This document shows positions 32,604-43,356 of a stretch of 64,000 bases of DNA, piece by piece. Position 1 is the first letter of the stretch, and each line of letters begins with the position of its first letter. Source of the DNA: Fonsecaea monophora (taxonomy: Eukaryota > Ascomycota > Eurotiomycetes > Chaetothyriales > Herpotrichiellaceae); contig NW_019174042.1 in assembly GCF_001642475.1 (NCBI RefSeq), positions 1 through 64,000 of the forward strand. Direction: 5' to 3'. The notes beneath the pieces were generated by a model that was not told the DNA's origin, did no database searches, and was given only the letters and a program-made list of their open reading frames with translations. Made by a program: the position numbers and the translations under genes.

Positions 32604-34103
32604 CTTGACAGCGGCAAGGGAACTGTCAGCGGTATCGCAAGGAGTGGTCGAGATGGTGGAAGAGGTGTACACCCTTTCAGGTAATGAAGGAGAGGAAGAG
32701 GGAGGAAGTCGCTAGATAGAGGAATGAAGGTGAAATGGAAGAAATTAGAAGAAGCAGAGAGTTCTTCACAAGGATTGCCTCCCACGGGTGAATTGCATCC
32801 AGTAGTGACATGAGATTCTGGCGAGGCAACACCGTCATGTGGTACGAGTGACAACTTTTCGATCAAGTGCACGCTGAGCATGTGAAATGAACGTGGCGTT
32901 CTCACAACGACCTCACCTGTGGCGTCTGCAACGATGAAATAGCAGCTACCACTGACCTCAACCCACGTTTCTTCGACGACGAGACCGAGTCTAGCAAAGG
33001 GGTATCCCATCGACGTACCCCGACATCCCATTCTCTCCTCAAACCTCAGCCACAGAACGGTGGATAGACCTGGACACGATGAGCAAGAGAGATACAGTGA
33101 AGATGAAAACAACGGGCGCCATGCATCCAGGATCTCGATGAAGGCGGGAAAAACAGCTACACGGATGGAAGACGACGTCAAAGACAAACAGGGTGCATGA
33201 GATGGATGCGGGCTGGGTAACCTCCAGGAACAGTTCACTCCTTGCAGTGTGGTCTGCTTTCAAGAGTTGGTCCCAGGAATATCCTCCCAGGAGCAAGAGC
33301 GGGTTCAGGATACAAGTATATGGTGGCCGATTCAATCAAAGGGGCGAGCGTCGAGGTGTCAGAACGGACTGAGCCCGCAGAACCGAGGGTCAAGTCATTG
33401 TTTGAAACCACCAGGAATATCCGGGGGCGATGATGAGATAGGGCCATCCAGGTCAACAAGAATCACGTCAGGAAGCAACAATACAAGTCATCCGGAGCAA
33501 AGCCTCAGTGAAACGCCAGTGGTATAAGGTGTCGTTGCTATTAGTTGTTGTTCATCAGTCTCGATAGATCAAACAAAAACACCTTTCAAGATCCAAATAT
33601 TCATCTCCAACACGCCTGTCCAAGGCCCGGTGCCACCATTTCCTGAATCGTAAGACCGGGTGTTTTGCCATGACGGTTATCAATCTTTGGGAGAAAATCC
33701 ATTTCCTGTAATTTTTCAATACGCCTCCAGAATCCATGGGGAAGGAAGGTGGACAGAAAAGCCCGACTCCAGTAAAGTGATGCGCTGATTGGTATCGCTC
33801 TGTAATCATAGACCGCGCAAACTGTGTTGCCCCTGAAACCTCCCAAGAGTTCGTGGCCTCATAAGCGCCGATGTAACAATCCGGTTGTATTCCCACGGCA
33901 CAAGTCGTCATGTCAATCTGGGCATAACAAGAACAGTGCAATTGCAATCCAGGTGGCCTGGCTTGATCCAAGGCCTGCGGTATGGCCAGGCAAGAATGTA
34001 GGGGCTTTTGAAATCTGAATCCCGGCTTTTGGGGAGCTCCTGCTTGGGCATAACATTATCCAGGGACGTATGCTGTATGCAAAGGTCACAAGCAAGATGA
34101 CGG
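32604..34103. other. Intergenic region without a convincing gene
   Basis: 1.5 kb between two minus-strand genes. Minus-strand frames at 32600-33238 and 33555-33971 start at non-ATG codons or lack family features. The second (138 codons, C/W-rich) might be a relic or an exon of an unrecognised gene. Confidence 0.4.
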
Positions 34104-35527
34104 TCATCTTCTGGTGGTACGTGTCTCTGGGTAGCCGGGGGGATACGGACCACCCATTAGGTCCCTCCCTCGCCCATCATAAGATGCGGATATCGACTGG
34201 GTGACAGACGGTGCTGTCCTTGCTGGGTATCCGGCCGGGGGATAGCCAGCTGATGGTGCGGCTCGGCTAATGGCTGATGTTGGTGGCGTCGTATTGCCGC
34301 CATGCAAAGTCCTTGGTTCTCTTTCTACTCCGTAGTATGCCGGTTGGCCCGGAGGGTATCCTGACGGTTGAGAAGAAATGGCATATTGAGTATATCCAGG
34401 TTCCGGAGGATAGCCAGTAGTGACTGGGATGCGGCCAGTGGCCACTGGGCGAGGAGGTTCCAGGTCACGCTCACGTTCACGCTCACGCTCACGGGGTTCA
34501 CGATGCCTGAGGGGCGCACGATAATCATCCTCGTCAAGGTCCATGTCTCCAGGTTGTGGGAAGCGCCTGCGGTCTTGGGTCCTTTCTTGCGAATCTGCCA
34601 AGTCGGCATAGGAACCTGCCCGAGCCTTAGACTCGATTGCTGGAGGTGTCGTACGGCCCATACCTCGGGTTTCACCCTGTCGTCGCCTTCGATCTTTTTC
34701 GCGTAGCCATCTCTCAGATTCATCGCGGAGGCTCTGCTCCATCGCCTAGCCGTGGTGCGGTCAGTACGGGATTCTCTTGTCAGGGAGGGCACAAAGGGTA
34801 ACCCGGAGTCCGTACCGTCGTAAGTGCGCGATATGCTCTAACCCAGTAGCCCGAACGTCCCTAACGAAGCTTGTTAGCAAACACACTTACCATGGAACGA
34901 CCTGTTTTTGAGGTAGCATACTCGATTATCGACGCCGGGACGACATGTGGCATCCTGGCCAAGGAATTTGCAAATTTCGTGTTGGATCACTTCTCGTTCG
35001 ATCCCTTCTCCTGGGCACCAGAACTCGGAGAGTTGAAGTTGTGGCCTTGAGGGTTCATCCCTCATGGTTGCGTCCATTGGTATACGACGACTGGGAGGGA
35101 CAGGATCAAGGTAATCACGGTCTTCACGGGGATATCTGCTCTGGGGCACTTGGCGGTACATCGTCGATATTCCAGTGGCGGGATCTGTATACATTCTTTC
35201 GGGTGGCTCGACACTACGGCTGTCCACGGTTCGTTCCGACCGGATGGGATCGATGCTCCTAGCAGTGTTGGCCCTTGTTGGGTCTCTTGCGATATCCATG
35301 CGCTCCATCCTGGGGTCCGGGCGGGCTTCCATACGGCGGTCAATACCAATGTCCATGACATCAGACATTGGAGTGTCTCTTTCTCTTCGTTCGGGGTGGT
35401 GGTCGTCTATTATCCTTCTTTCTCGGGCAGTAGGTTCAACACGCTCGCGGGGGTCACGCTCACGGTCTCGTTCTCTTCGACGAGGCTCGCCACCGCGGTA
35501 GTCTCGATCATCATAACGAGAGGACAT
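34104..35527 (-). CDS. RfeG-like Arg-rich nuclear-type protein
   Basis: Three exons, 35527-34922, 34860-34816 (45 nt) and 34745-34104, with introns of 61 and 70 nt, all phase 0, give 430 residues. The N-terminal half is rich in Arg/Asp/Glu (RERDRERDPRERV). The conserved heart is LSEFWCPGEGIEREVIQHEICKFLG, then RPGVDNR, GRSGYWVRAYRALTT and AMEQSLRDESERWLREK. Splicing of the mini-exon is needed to join these. The C-terminal half is Pro/Tyr/Gly-rich (YPPGQPAYYG), with a run of RE repeats. This core resembles proteins annotated as transcription factor RfeG in Aspergillus; no DNA-binding fold is obvious, so a transcription role is only by name. The family call is from memory. Confidence 0.75.
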
Positions 35528-37780
35528 GTTGGCGGCCGCGAATATAAATGGCCTCCGGGTGCGCAAGAGCGAAATCCCTGTTCCGTTGGGCAGCAACAAA
35601 GGCGGGATCAGACAAATGGGAAGGAAAGTGGCCAGGAGAACTGTTTTGAGGATAAGCGACGGGATTGCGTTGGTCAGGTTCCTTTGTGGGCTAAGACAAC
35701 TCCTGGGTAATCAAAATCCACCGGGATAGACAAAGTCCAAGGAGTCCGTAGAGATTGAGATCCAATGGATGGGTATGGCCTGGGAGGGAAAGGAGTGGGC
35801 GATGTGATTAATCGGACGGAGGAAATGGTGACGATAGAAAGGGACGGGATTTTGCTGGTTGACTGAGGTTTGAGAAAAGGGAAAGATAGAAGAGAAGGGG
35901 AGATGGGGGTGGGCGAGTTGTGTGCGCAGGCAGAACTGACACCAAGCGGCTTTTGGGCAGATGCCAGAAGGGCAGGATGTTGCACGGGCACGACGGGTAA
36001 GTGGCTCAAGCGAGGGACGGTCACCCAATCGTGGCGCGGGGCCGGCCCTTGTACAGCCGCCCAATCCAAATAAGCAGCTTGGGGGGTACCCAAGTTACAG
36101 GTGTCCTTACTCGTAGACATGCCTCCTGCATCACCTAGGGAGGTACCTACGGGGTGTCCAGTAGCTATCTAGGCATGTAGGTTGGTGGTCGGGTAACGAC
36201 AGCAGCCAGCTGATCCACGGCCCAGAGTGTACAAGGATGAAGACAAAATGCCTCCGACACTCGTCGTCTCTTCCCTCATCTAGTCTGCGCGTACTGCTGC
36301 ATCATAATCCAGATGGCAAAAGAGGAAAAAGCGAGCATCGAGTCAGCCCGACATCTGGCCAGGTCCTGAAACGCGAGACGCAGTTGAAGTGGGATGATGA
36401 TCATGATCATACTTCTAGTACTACATTCCGTCGATCAACAGGCACCAACTGCCAGTCTAGCAGAGAAGAGAAGGTGGCATTCTAGCCACCAAATAGAAAT
36501 CTTCGAATGAACGAGATATTTTCAATTCGCAGGCAAAACAACAGACAAAAACGCGTAGCCGACGGCTTATCAAAAGGACCTTGCAAGTCAGCAGTACATG
36601 GCCCGTACCTTTGGTATACCCCAACTTACAGTACTTTCTCAGAAGGTGCGCAGGCAGACCTTTTGCGTTCCATCGGCTTCCAGAACGAGATAGGGGACAA
36701 AGAAGAGATCTACTGAAGTTTCCTCGATGTCGTCTCATTCATCCTCGCCACTCCATCTTCTCTGACTCCCTTTGATGAGAGCATTAGCGACTTCCCAGGC
36801 TCATCGAATCAATCCAGTGTCCTTCGCTCGTTGGATTATCCACCTTTTGTAACCCTGCCATGGACCCCCGTGGTGGACATGGACAAGCGAGGCCCGCGCG
36901 TGGGAGGCTTGCAGATGCCTTGGAGCTTACCGGTCTGTCGATTCCTTAGACGGGATTTTATCAGTGCAGATGACCCGAAAAAGCTCAGCCTAGTGACACC
37001 GGTGAGCTCAGACAACCCCCAAACATGCCAGCTGGGACTCGATATCCAACCAATGGTCTCCCGTTGGGCAGCAAGACAGACGGCGTCGCGTCTCCGTGCA
37101 TGTCTGACCAGCCAAGAAAGGCCGCAATGAGCCTGCATGAGCCTGCAATTGGCCACCGCACATCTATCACGGGTTGGGCATCTACCGAGTCTTTTGCGCT
37201 GTTGCATGTGTGACATGTCACATTTTCTCCGAATTGCACAAAGCTTATTGACCATGAGGTGAGGAGACCAAGTGTCTCGATGCCCGACGTGCTCACCGTC
37301 TCAAGTGCATTCTAGTCCCATGTCGACGAGCCAACCGCCTCTTCCGTCGACCCTATCGAAAGATGTCGAGAGTCAGGAGGAAACCTGGGGATTTAAAAGC
37401 TAGGACGTTGGCAAACACCCCTTTTAGATCTATCGAAAGTTGGAATATCTACCGTGTCCCCCCGAAATACCACTTTTCAGACCAGTGAGGCATGAAGAAG
37501 GTTGAATTCAACATCCAGCTCCACAGAAGCAAACACGGAATAAGATGGAGAGAGCAGGGTCCGCCTCGCAAAGGGCCACTGAGACCTTTTTGACGGTTTG
37601 AGAGCCCAATTTCAAAATATTGTGACACATAGGTTGGCTTCCGCCTCAGGGGGGCTTTGGTTTGAGCGTGCCGATACGTGCGCTACTCGGGCGGCAAGAC
37701 TGTCATATGCGTCGTTTGCTCAGGAATAGACAAGAGCAGTGGATTGTATTGCATCTGTGGAACGACTATCGTCTTCTCCA
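35528..37780. other. Long gene-poor region
   Basis: 2.25 kb between the RfeG-like start (minus, so its promoter is here) and the GST-like stop. Many short frames occur on both strands, none with coding-like features. Short TACC(T)AGG motifs occur near 36080-36170. I see no transposon ends or RNA gene. Confidence 0.45.
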
Positions 37781-38938
37781 TCACAATTTCGACGCACCTC
37801 CACCAGTGACTGCTTTGATGCGGAACCCGGTCCGGGGGAAATGCAGGCGGACTTCCTTACCCTTGGCTTGGGTGCTCAGGACAACTTCATCCTCTGTCAA
37901 CCCAACAAGGCGGCCGCGATCATGATGTTGGGTGCCTGAGTCAATTGGAAACACTTCCACCTCAGTCCCTTGCGGCAGACCGAGAGGATCTGCGGGGTCG
38001 ACGCCCAAGTCCTTGTCCACGAAGGAAGCGTTGAGGATCCGCTCAGCCGCAGCGTCACCTTTCAAAGAGGCCGGTTTCGGCGCCTGGGCTTTGGCAACCT
38101 TGAGAGCATCATTGAACCTGGCAATCCACGCAAATACCTTGGGATATTTCTTGTCAGAGATCAACTCCCGGGGAAGAGCCCCTTTTAGTCCATTCAACCA
38201 ATCAAAGGTCCAGATAGCTGCGGCCACTTGCATTAGCCAAATCGACATGGTATAGCGACCCTGCAAGCCTGCTAGGTGCATGCAGTGTACTTTTCACTTA
38301 CCTTCAATGTCGGCCAGAGTCGGCTTTTCCGTCTTGAGTACCCAATTCCGCCCGTCAGCCAGCAAAGTGGTCTCGAGGAACTTAAATCCGCTTCTGATGG
38401 CTGCCAAAGCCTCCGGTCTATTCTCGGCAATGTGTTCCTTGCTCCATGGTCGGCCAGAATACTCTTCTCGGTCTTTGGTGAATTTGGGGTCGTTCAAAAG
38501 CGGCATGCTTGTCGGGATCAGCTGTGATGCCCGTGTGAAGAGCCCTCCCTCTATGCTCCAGATCTCCAGAAATTTCTCAATGGCCTTCTCTTCGCCGCTT
38601 GATGCACCCAGAGCGCCCTCTGGGAACAACTCTTCCAGTTTGCGAAGGATGATGCGACTGTCGCAGTAGACATCACGGCCGATGGTCATTACAGGGATTC
38701 TTCTGTACTTGACACCCAAGGCACTGAGATCCGGTCGAGGCATGACCGGCGGTTGTTTCTACACCCATCGTGAGTGAGCGCTCGCTCGGTCCAGGCAAAG
38801 AGGACTGTCAGATGGCAGATGATCACTTACACACTCAGCATAGTCCAAACTTCTGAGGCTGAGATACCACAGGATTCTCCTGGCAAATGGGGAGAATGAG
38901 TAGTGATATAGAACGATTCCGTTGTTCGGACCGGCCAT
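37781..38938 (-). CDS. Glutathione S-transferase-like protein with C-terminal extension
   Basis: Three exons, 38938-38831, 38758-38302 and 38217-37781 (introns 72 and 84 nt), give 333 residues. The N-terminal thioredoxin fold reads IVLYHYSFSPFARRILWYLSLR, with the SFSPF turn in place of a Cys. Later come RIPVMTIGRDVYCDSRIILRKLEELFP and a helical C-domain. For exon 3 I chose the acceptor at 38218 because it gives the family block LADIEAIWTFDWLNGLKGALP; the acceptor further upstream inserts an unlikely 25 residues. After about residue 250 an extra domain of ~80 residues rich in beta-strand pattern (EVEVFPIDSG, EVRLHFPRTGFRIKAV) follows, as in several fungal GST-like proteins. The substrate is unknown. 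Confidence 0.85.
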
Positions 38939-39576
38939 CTTTGCTCGACGGTCAGAAAATATCAGGGAACAAGAGGATTCGATTCGGTAGCTCAGCGATA
39001 ATTCTTCGAAGTACTAGACAAACTCGATTGCTTCAAGTATTATGTACCGCGAAGAAGCTGAGATTAAGAAGTAGATGTCATTTTCAATCGATTCTGTCTC
39101 ATCGCTGATTACGAGGTACAAAGCTCTTTGCCTCGGCAACTCGACGGACTGCGGGGAGACGCAGCCCATTATTGAGCCCAGAGAGGAAGCTAGCTAAAAT
39201 GTTGACGGAATCCACGCTAGAGAAGTCAACTCATGTTCACCATTACTGCTTCTTCGTCTATCGATACATTCATGCAAAGACAGATATGGGAGTTCGATGC
39301 CCATCACTCTATATCAATCTGACATCTACGCAGCAATTCTACAAGCATGCCAGAGACATCATCCACATCAGCGGCAAGTTTCGTGACATCATCATCCCCG
39401 CTGTATGACGATAATGTTTGATCTCTGAGCTCAAAGGTGACCTTGATGAGCAATAAATTCTCTGGAAGAATCTGCCGCCTTGTGATTCTGAACTCCCTCA
39501 TCTCACACTGTTGCTAGGTTTCTGAATTGCTAACTCGAAATCTCAACGTTAAACCGCGACCATTTCCAAATCCACC
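38939..39576. promoter_or_regulatory. Divergent intergenic region
   Basis: 638 bp between the starts of the GST-like gene (-) and the small hydrophilic protein (+). No further gene is seen. Confidence 0.45.
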
Positions 39577-40097
39577 ATGGCTCAATCCGGTCGAGATAGC
39601 GGTGGTGACCTCTTCGACATGGCACAGAAAGGCACCAAGGTTCCAGACGACGCAGCAGAGCCCAGATACATCCCTTCCAAAGCACGCCCAGACCAAATAG
39701 CCTCCAAAATAGACCCTAATGCCCTTGGTGGCCGGACACTTGCAGAGGCTGCGACCAACTCAGGTGACATTCCTAGAGTGAGTCACAGTTCAACATGACA
39801 TTGACCATCGCTCAAGCTGACTGTTTTCAGAACACCAGAGACACTATCGCCAATGACATTCTGACTGGAACGGGAGACTCTCTTCCCTCCCAAGTTGATT
39901 CCAAACGACTTCATTCGGTGCCTGGCGGTGTCACTCACGACCCATTTGCCAAGGGCTCAACGAGGATGACGGAGCACAAAGTCCAGCCGTCAGACTTTGT
40001 GAAGGGTGCATCAGATGGCCCGCAAGCTGATCGAGCTCCGGGCCAGGAGGAATTAAGTGACGAGCAGGTGATGGATAATCTTGAGCGCAGAGGATAG
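39577..40097 (+). CDS. Small hydrophilic protein, possibly SMP/LEA-like
   Basis: Two exons, 39577-39777 and 39831-40097 (intron 53 nt, phase 0; a lariat-type CTGAC lies before the acceptor), give 155 residues. The ATG stands in CACCATGGC, a good start context. The protein is strongly hydrophilic, with no membrane segment or signal. The region ALGGRTLAEAATNSGDIPR, joined to NTRDTIANDILTGTGDSLP, has the Gly/Ala/Asp bias seen in seed-maturation (SMP)/LEA-type proteins, which suggests a desiccation- or stress-related role. That is a weak call; it may be a fungal family without name. Confidence 0.75.
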
Positions 40098-40680
40098 AGA
40101 GGATTTGCCATAAAAATACATTGGATCCAGGATAGGATTCCAAGAAACATATACAGGGAATACTTCTCCACGCTTTTTTCACAAGAGATATCCTCTCGGC
40201 CTTCAAGTCTCTTGCTCTTACCTCCACCGTATATTGCCTCCAAAGCAGACCCTTCATTCAAACGTCTTGAATGCCGCATCGGGTTTCCTAAAGCAGCTAT
40301 CAAAGACTCCAGTTGTACCGGTGGGGGAGCGCAATAGGCGCTGATTTGCGCAGGCTGAGGTGCGAGGATATCCGAGCCTCCAATGAGGCATGTGCGGCGT
40401 GCTTCTCCGCATTTTGTTCGTTCCTGCCCCCCTGGTGCATCGCGCCCTTCATTTTCGACATGATGATCCAGTAATTAAAAACCTTCTCCCCCCCAGAATA
40501 ATACCCTCCGACCTGGAACCTGGCTCCTATATTGTGAGGAGTGATTCAAGACTACAGGTTGTTTGAACTTCGCTCTTTCACATCTTGCGTCAAGACGCGG
40601 GCCTGCTCGCACAGTCTTCCACCCCGCACCATTTACAGTTACACAGATCAACGTCCACAAAGCTTGATTGCACACGAGCA
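40098..40680. other. Intergenic region upstream of GABA transaminase
   Basis: 583 bp between tandem plus-strand genes. An open frame from 40585 joins the transaminase but is not family-like and lies before its ATG. Nothing else is seen. Confidence 0.5.
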
Positions 40681-42246
40681 ATGGCGTCCTTCCTGCGTGC
40701 CTCGGCCGGGCTGCGCAGTGTCAGTCGTCTAGCAACCCCGGCCCAATCTCTCTTGAGACCAACTCCTTTTCGAGCTTTGGCGACAAGTCCTGAGAAGCGC
40801 ATAGCTACCGCCGTAGCCCAGGCTCACGTCGAGTCTCCTTCAATGGAAACAGCATTCTTTCCCGATGAGCCCGTTGGGCCGACGGTAGTCACGCCTATCC
40901 CGGGACCTCAGAGTCAAAAAGCTATTGCAGAGCTTCACAAAGTATTCGATACTCGCAGTCTCAACATGCTGGCAAACTACCAACAGAGTTACGCCAACTA
41001 TATAGCTGATCCTGATGGAAACGTGCTGCTCGATGTGTATGCCCAGATTGCCTCCATCCCTGTCGGTTACAACAACCCTTCCCTACTGCTCGCCGCTACT
41101 AGCCCAGAGATGGCCTCCGCGATCATCAACCGACCCGCGTTGGGCAACTTTCCTTCGCACGACTGGGCCTCCATTCTCCAGACCGGTATTCTTCGGGTGG
41201 CGCCCAAGGGCCTGGACCAGGTCTTCACTGCGACGGCTGGTTCTGACGCCAACGAGACCGCCTTCAAAGCAGCCTTCATGTGGAAGCGACAACAAGAGCG
41301 TGGTGGTCGCGATGTTGAGTTCACTGCTGAAGAGATCGAGAGCACAATGAAGAATCAGAAGCCTGGTTCCCCTGATATGTCAATCATGTCATTCAAAACT
41401 GCCTTCCACGGCCGTCTATTTGGGACCCTATCGACCACGCGCAGCAAGCCTATCCACAAAATCGATATCCCAGCCTTTGACTGGCCTCAGTGCTCCTTCC
41501 CCTCTCTAAAGTACCCACTCGAACAATACGCGGAGGAAAATGCGGCGGAAGAAAAGAGATGCCTGGAAGAAGCTGAACATATCATCAAAACATACCACAA
41601 TCCCGTGGCAGCTGTGATCGTCGAACCCATCCAGTCTGAAGGTGGCGACAACCACGCGAGTCCCGCCTTCTTCAGAGGTCTACGAGAAATCACCCGCCGC
41701 AACAATGTTCTCTTGATTGTCGACGAAGTGCAGACTGGTGTTGGTGCGACGGGTAAATTCTGGGCTCACGATCACTGGAACTTGGAAGATCCACCGGACA
41801 TGGTGACATTCTCCAAGAAAGCACAGACGGCAGGATACTACTTTGGCAACCCAGACTTGCGACCGAATAAGCCCTATCGACAGTTCAACACATGGATGGG
41901 CGACCCAGCTCGTGCAATCCTTTTCCGGGCCATCATCAATGAAATTGAGAGATTGAATCTGGTGGAGAATACAGCGGCGGTGGGTGACTACCTATACGCA
42001 GGCATTGAAAGGCTCGCTCAACAATATCCTCAACAATTCCAAAACCTCCGAGGGAAAGGGCAAGGCACCTTTATCGCCTTTGATAACCCCAAACGGGACG
42101 AATTCCTGGCCAAGGCAAAGACATTCGGTATCAACATTGGAGGCAGTGGTGCATCGGCCGTAAGGTTGAGGCCGATGTTGATATTCCAGAAGCACCATGC
42201 TGACATTCTGCTTGATGCTTTTGAGAAATTAGCCAAGTCTTTGTGA
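40681..42246 (+). CDS. gatA: 4-aminobutyrate aminotransferase (GABA transaminase), mitochondrial
   Basis: Single exon of 521 residues from the ATG at 40681. It begins with an Arg/Ser/Ala-rich presequence (MASFLRASAGLRSVSRLA), consistent with mitochondrial import. It is a class III PLP aminotransferase: the GSDANETAFKAAF block, VEPIQSEGGDNHASPAFFRGLREI, VDEVQTGVGATGKFWAHDHWNL and the PLP lysine pair FSKKAQTAGYYF (K379/K380). It converts GABA and 2-oxoglutarate to succinate semialdehyde and glutamate and feeds the SSADH step; a candidate SSADH lies at 4955 in this window. The sequence matches the fungal GatA/UGA1 group, allowing growth on GABA as nitrogen source. Confidence 0.95.
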   Translation: MASFLRASAGLRSVSRLATPAQSLLRPTPFRALATSPEKRIATAVAQAHVESPSMETAFFPDEPVGPTVVTPIPGPQSQKAIAELHKVFDTRSLNMLANYQQSYANYIADPDGNVLLDVYAQIASIPVGYNNPSLLLAATSPEMASAIINRPALGNFPSHDWASILQTGILRVAPKGLDQVFTATAGSDANETAFKAAFMWKRQQERGGRDVEFTAEEIESTMKNQKPGSPDMSIMSFKTAFHGRLFGTLSTTRSKPIHKIDIPAFDWPQCSFPSLKYPLEQYAEENAAEEKRCLEEAEHIIKTYHNPVAAVIVEPIQSEGGDNHASPAFFRGLREITRRNNVLLIVDEVQTGVGATGKFWAHDHWNLEDPPDMVTFSKKAQTAGYYFGNPDLRPNKPYRQFNTWMGDPARAILFRAIINEIERLNLVENTAAVGDYLYAGIERLAQQYPQQFQNLRGKGQGTFIAFDNPKRDEFLAKAKTFGINIGGSGASAVRLRPMLIFQKHHADILLDAFEKLAKSL

Positions 42247-42535
42247 ACCGTGAAGGCGCAGAATTTGTATGGATTATGAAGGAGTACGTCGCCCAGTGGC
42301 TTAACTTTGTAGCGTTTGGCGCAAATCTGCGCAAATCTGTTGTGGGTGGTCCCAAATAGGGGAGGTATCGTAACGCATGAATAAAAAAGTCATTCCATCA
42401 ATCCGTGTACCGTTCACTCGAAAGCTCTGCGAGGAGTGATGTTTCGGGTGGATCCGTCACTTCTGGTGTCACTGATCATCGGGGCCAAGGGATCTTGTAA
42501 ACCATTCTTTGCAATCGAGCTGGATTCTCTGCGCA

Positions 42536-42952
42536 TCATGAGGCAGCCACACTGTCCTCCTCCATCGCACTTCCATCTCTTGGAACATATTTGATGCCAT
42601 TGTCCTCCAGCGAATCGATAATTTCTCTCGGCAACGTTCCCACGACTTTGACCGCATATATTCCCGGCACGTAATCGGTCAGGCGCTGCCATCGGGCTAC
42701 CCAGGAGGTCTTGGGGTCTCCCATGGCAATCAAGCCTTCGAAAACTTGGGAAGTGCATTCTTGGATCGCATCTTGAGAGTTTCGTAGGCCCAAGATCTCT
42801 TCGCAGTTGGGGCAACCGTTACGGTAGAAATCCTGCGGTTCCACGTCAATCGTTTGAAAAGGATAGGGAACGTCAACGTCGCTGCTTACGGTGGCGGGTT
42901 GGACGATGGAGCAGACCATACAGGCGCGTGTCCGACTGCCGCGGCCGGCCAT
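42536..42952 (-). CDS. SPT4: Transcription elongation factor Spt4
   Basis: Single exon of 138 residues. Start set at the ATG at 42952 (MAGRGSRTRACMVC); the frame continues upstream only to a TTG. The two Cys pairs of the zinc ribbon are visible: CMVC (C11, C14) and CPNC. The family blocks GCPNCEEILGLR, QECTSQVFEGLIAMGDP, SWVARWQRLTDYVPGIYAVKV and KYVPRDGS follow. Spt4 pairs with Spt5 (DSIF) and aids RNA polymerase II processivity. It has a slightly longer acidic tail (AMEEDSVAAS) than the usual ~115-120 residues. It is divergent from the PP5 gene. Confidence 0.95.
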   Translation of the reverse strand: MAGRGSRTRACMVCSIVQPATVSSDVDVPYPFQTIDVEPQDFYRNGCPNCEEILGLRNSQDAIQECTSQVFEGLIAMGDPKTSWVARWQRLTDYVPGIYAVKVVGTLPREIIDSLEDNGIKYVPRDGSAMEEDSVAAS

Positions 42953-43356
42953 GATGAGGATTTGGGGAGTGGTGATGAATGCACTTGATGAGGACGCAAA
43001 GATCAACTAACGCAGGGGTGCTACAAAGTGCAAAGTCGAATTGTCCCAATTAAGGTTTCGGCTGATCTGCCGATAGCGCGGAGCTAAGCTGTCACTTAAC
43101 GACCTCGAGGAGATCTGAGGCCCATTTTGGGGCCTGAGACAGCAGGTCTGGCGAGGTTCCGTCGTCTTCTCCGAAAGTTCTCGACTTTGCAGCCGGCCCG
43201 CGACAAAAAAAAACGAGGCAAGTGAACACTCGACCACCCATTCCTCGACACGTTTCGCCCAAACCACCGGCATGATACGATAACACTCGTGGACCTATTC
43301 CCCCGCACCTGTCCTCTTGTATTTACTCGGCCGAATCAGCCCCAATCTCTTCGGCT
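42953..43356. promoter_or_regulatory. Divergent intergenic region, SPT4 and PPT1
   Basis: 404 bp between outward starts, holding both promoters. An A-run lies at about 43205-43213; no certain site is seen. Confidence 0.5.

Noticed and set aside
32600..33238. 212-codon minus-strand frame upstream of the BTB gene
   Set aside because: Hydrophobic/Ser-rich low-complexity reading in the probable promoter, no domain.
33555..33971. 138-codon minus-strand frame
   Set aside because: It opens at TTG, has no recognised domain and no splice partner I could support. Kept only as a note in the intergenic entry.
38218..38301. Alternative acceptor for the third exon of the GST-like gene, giving GLQGRYTMSIWLMQVAA
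   Set aside because: It keeps the frame but breaks the family block DIEAIWTFDWL, which the downstream acceptor restores.
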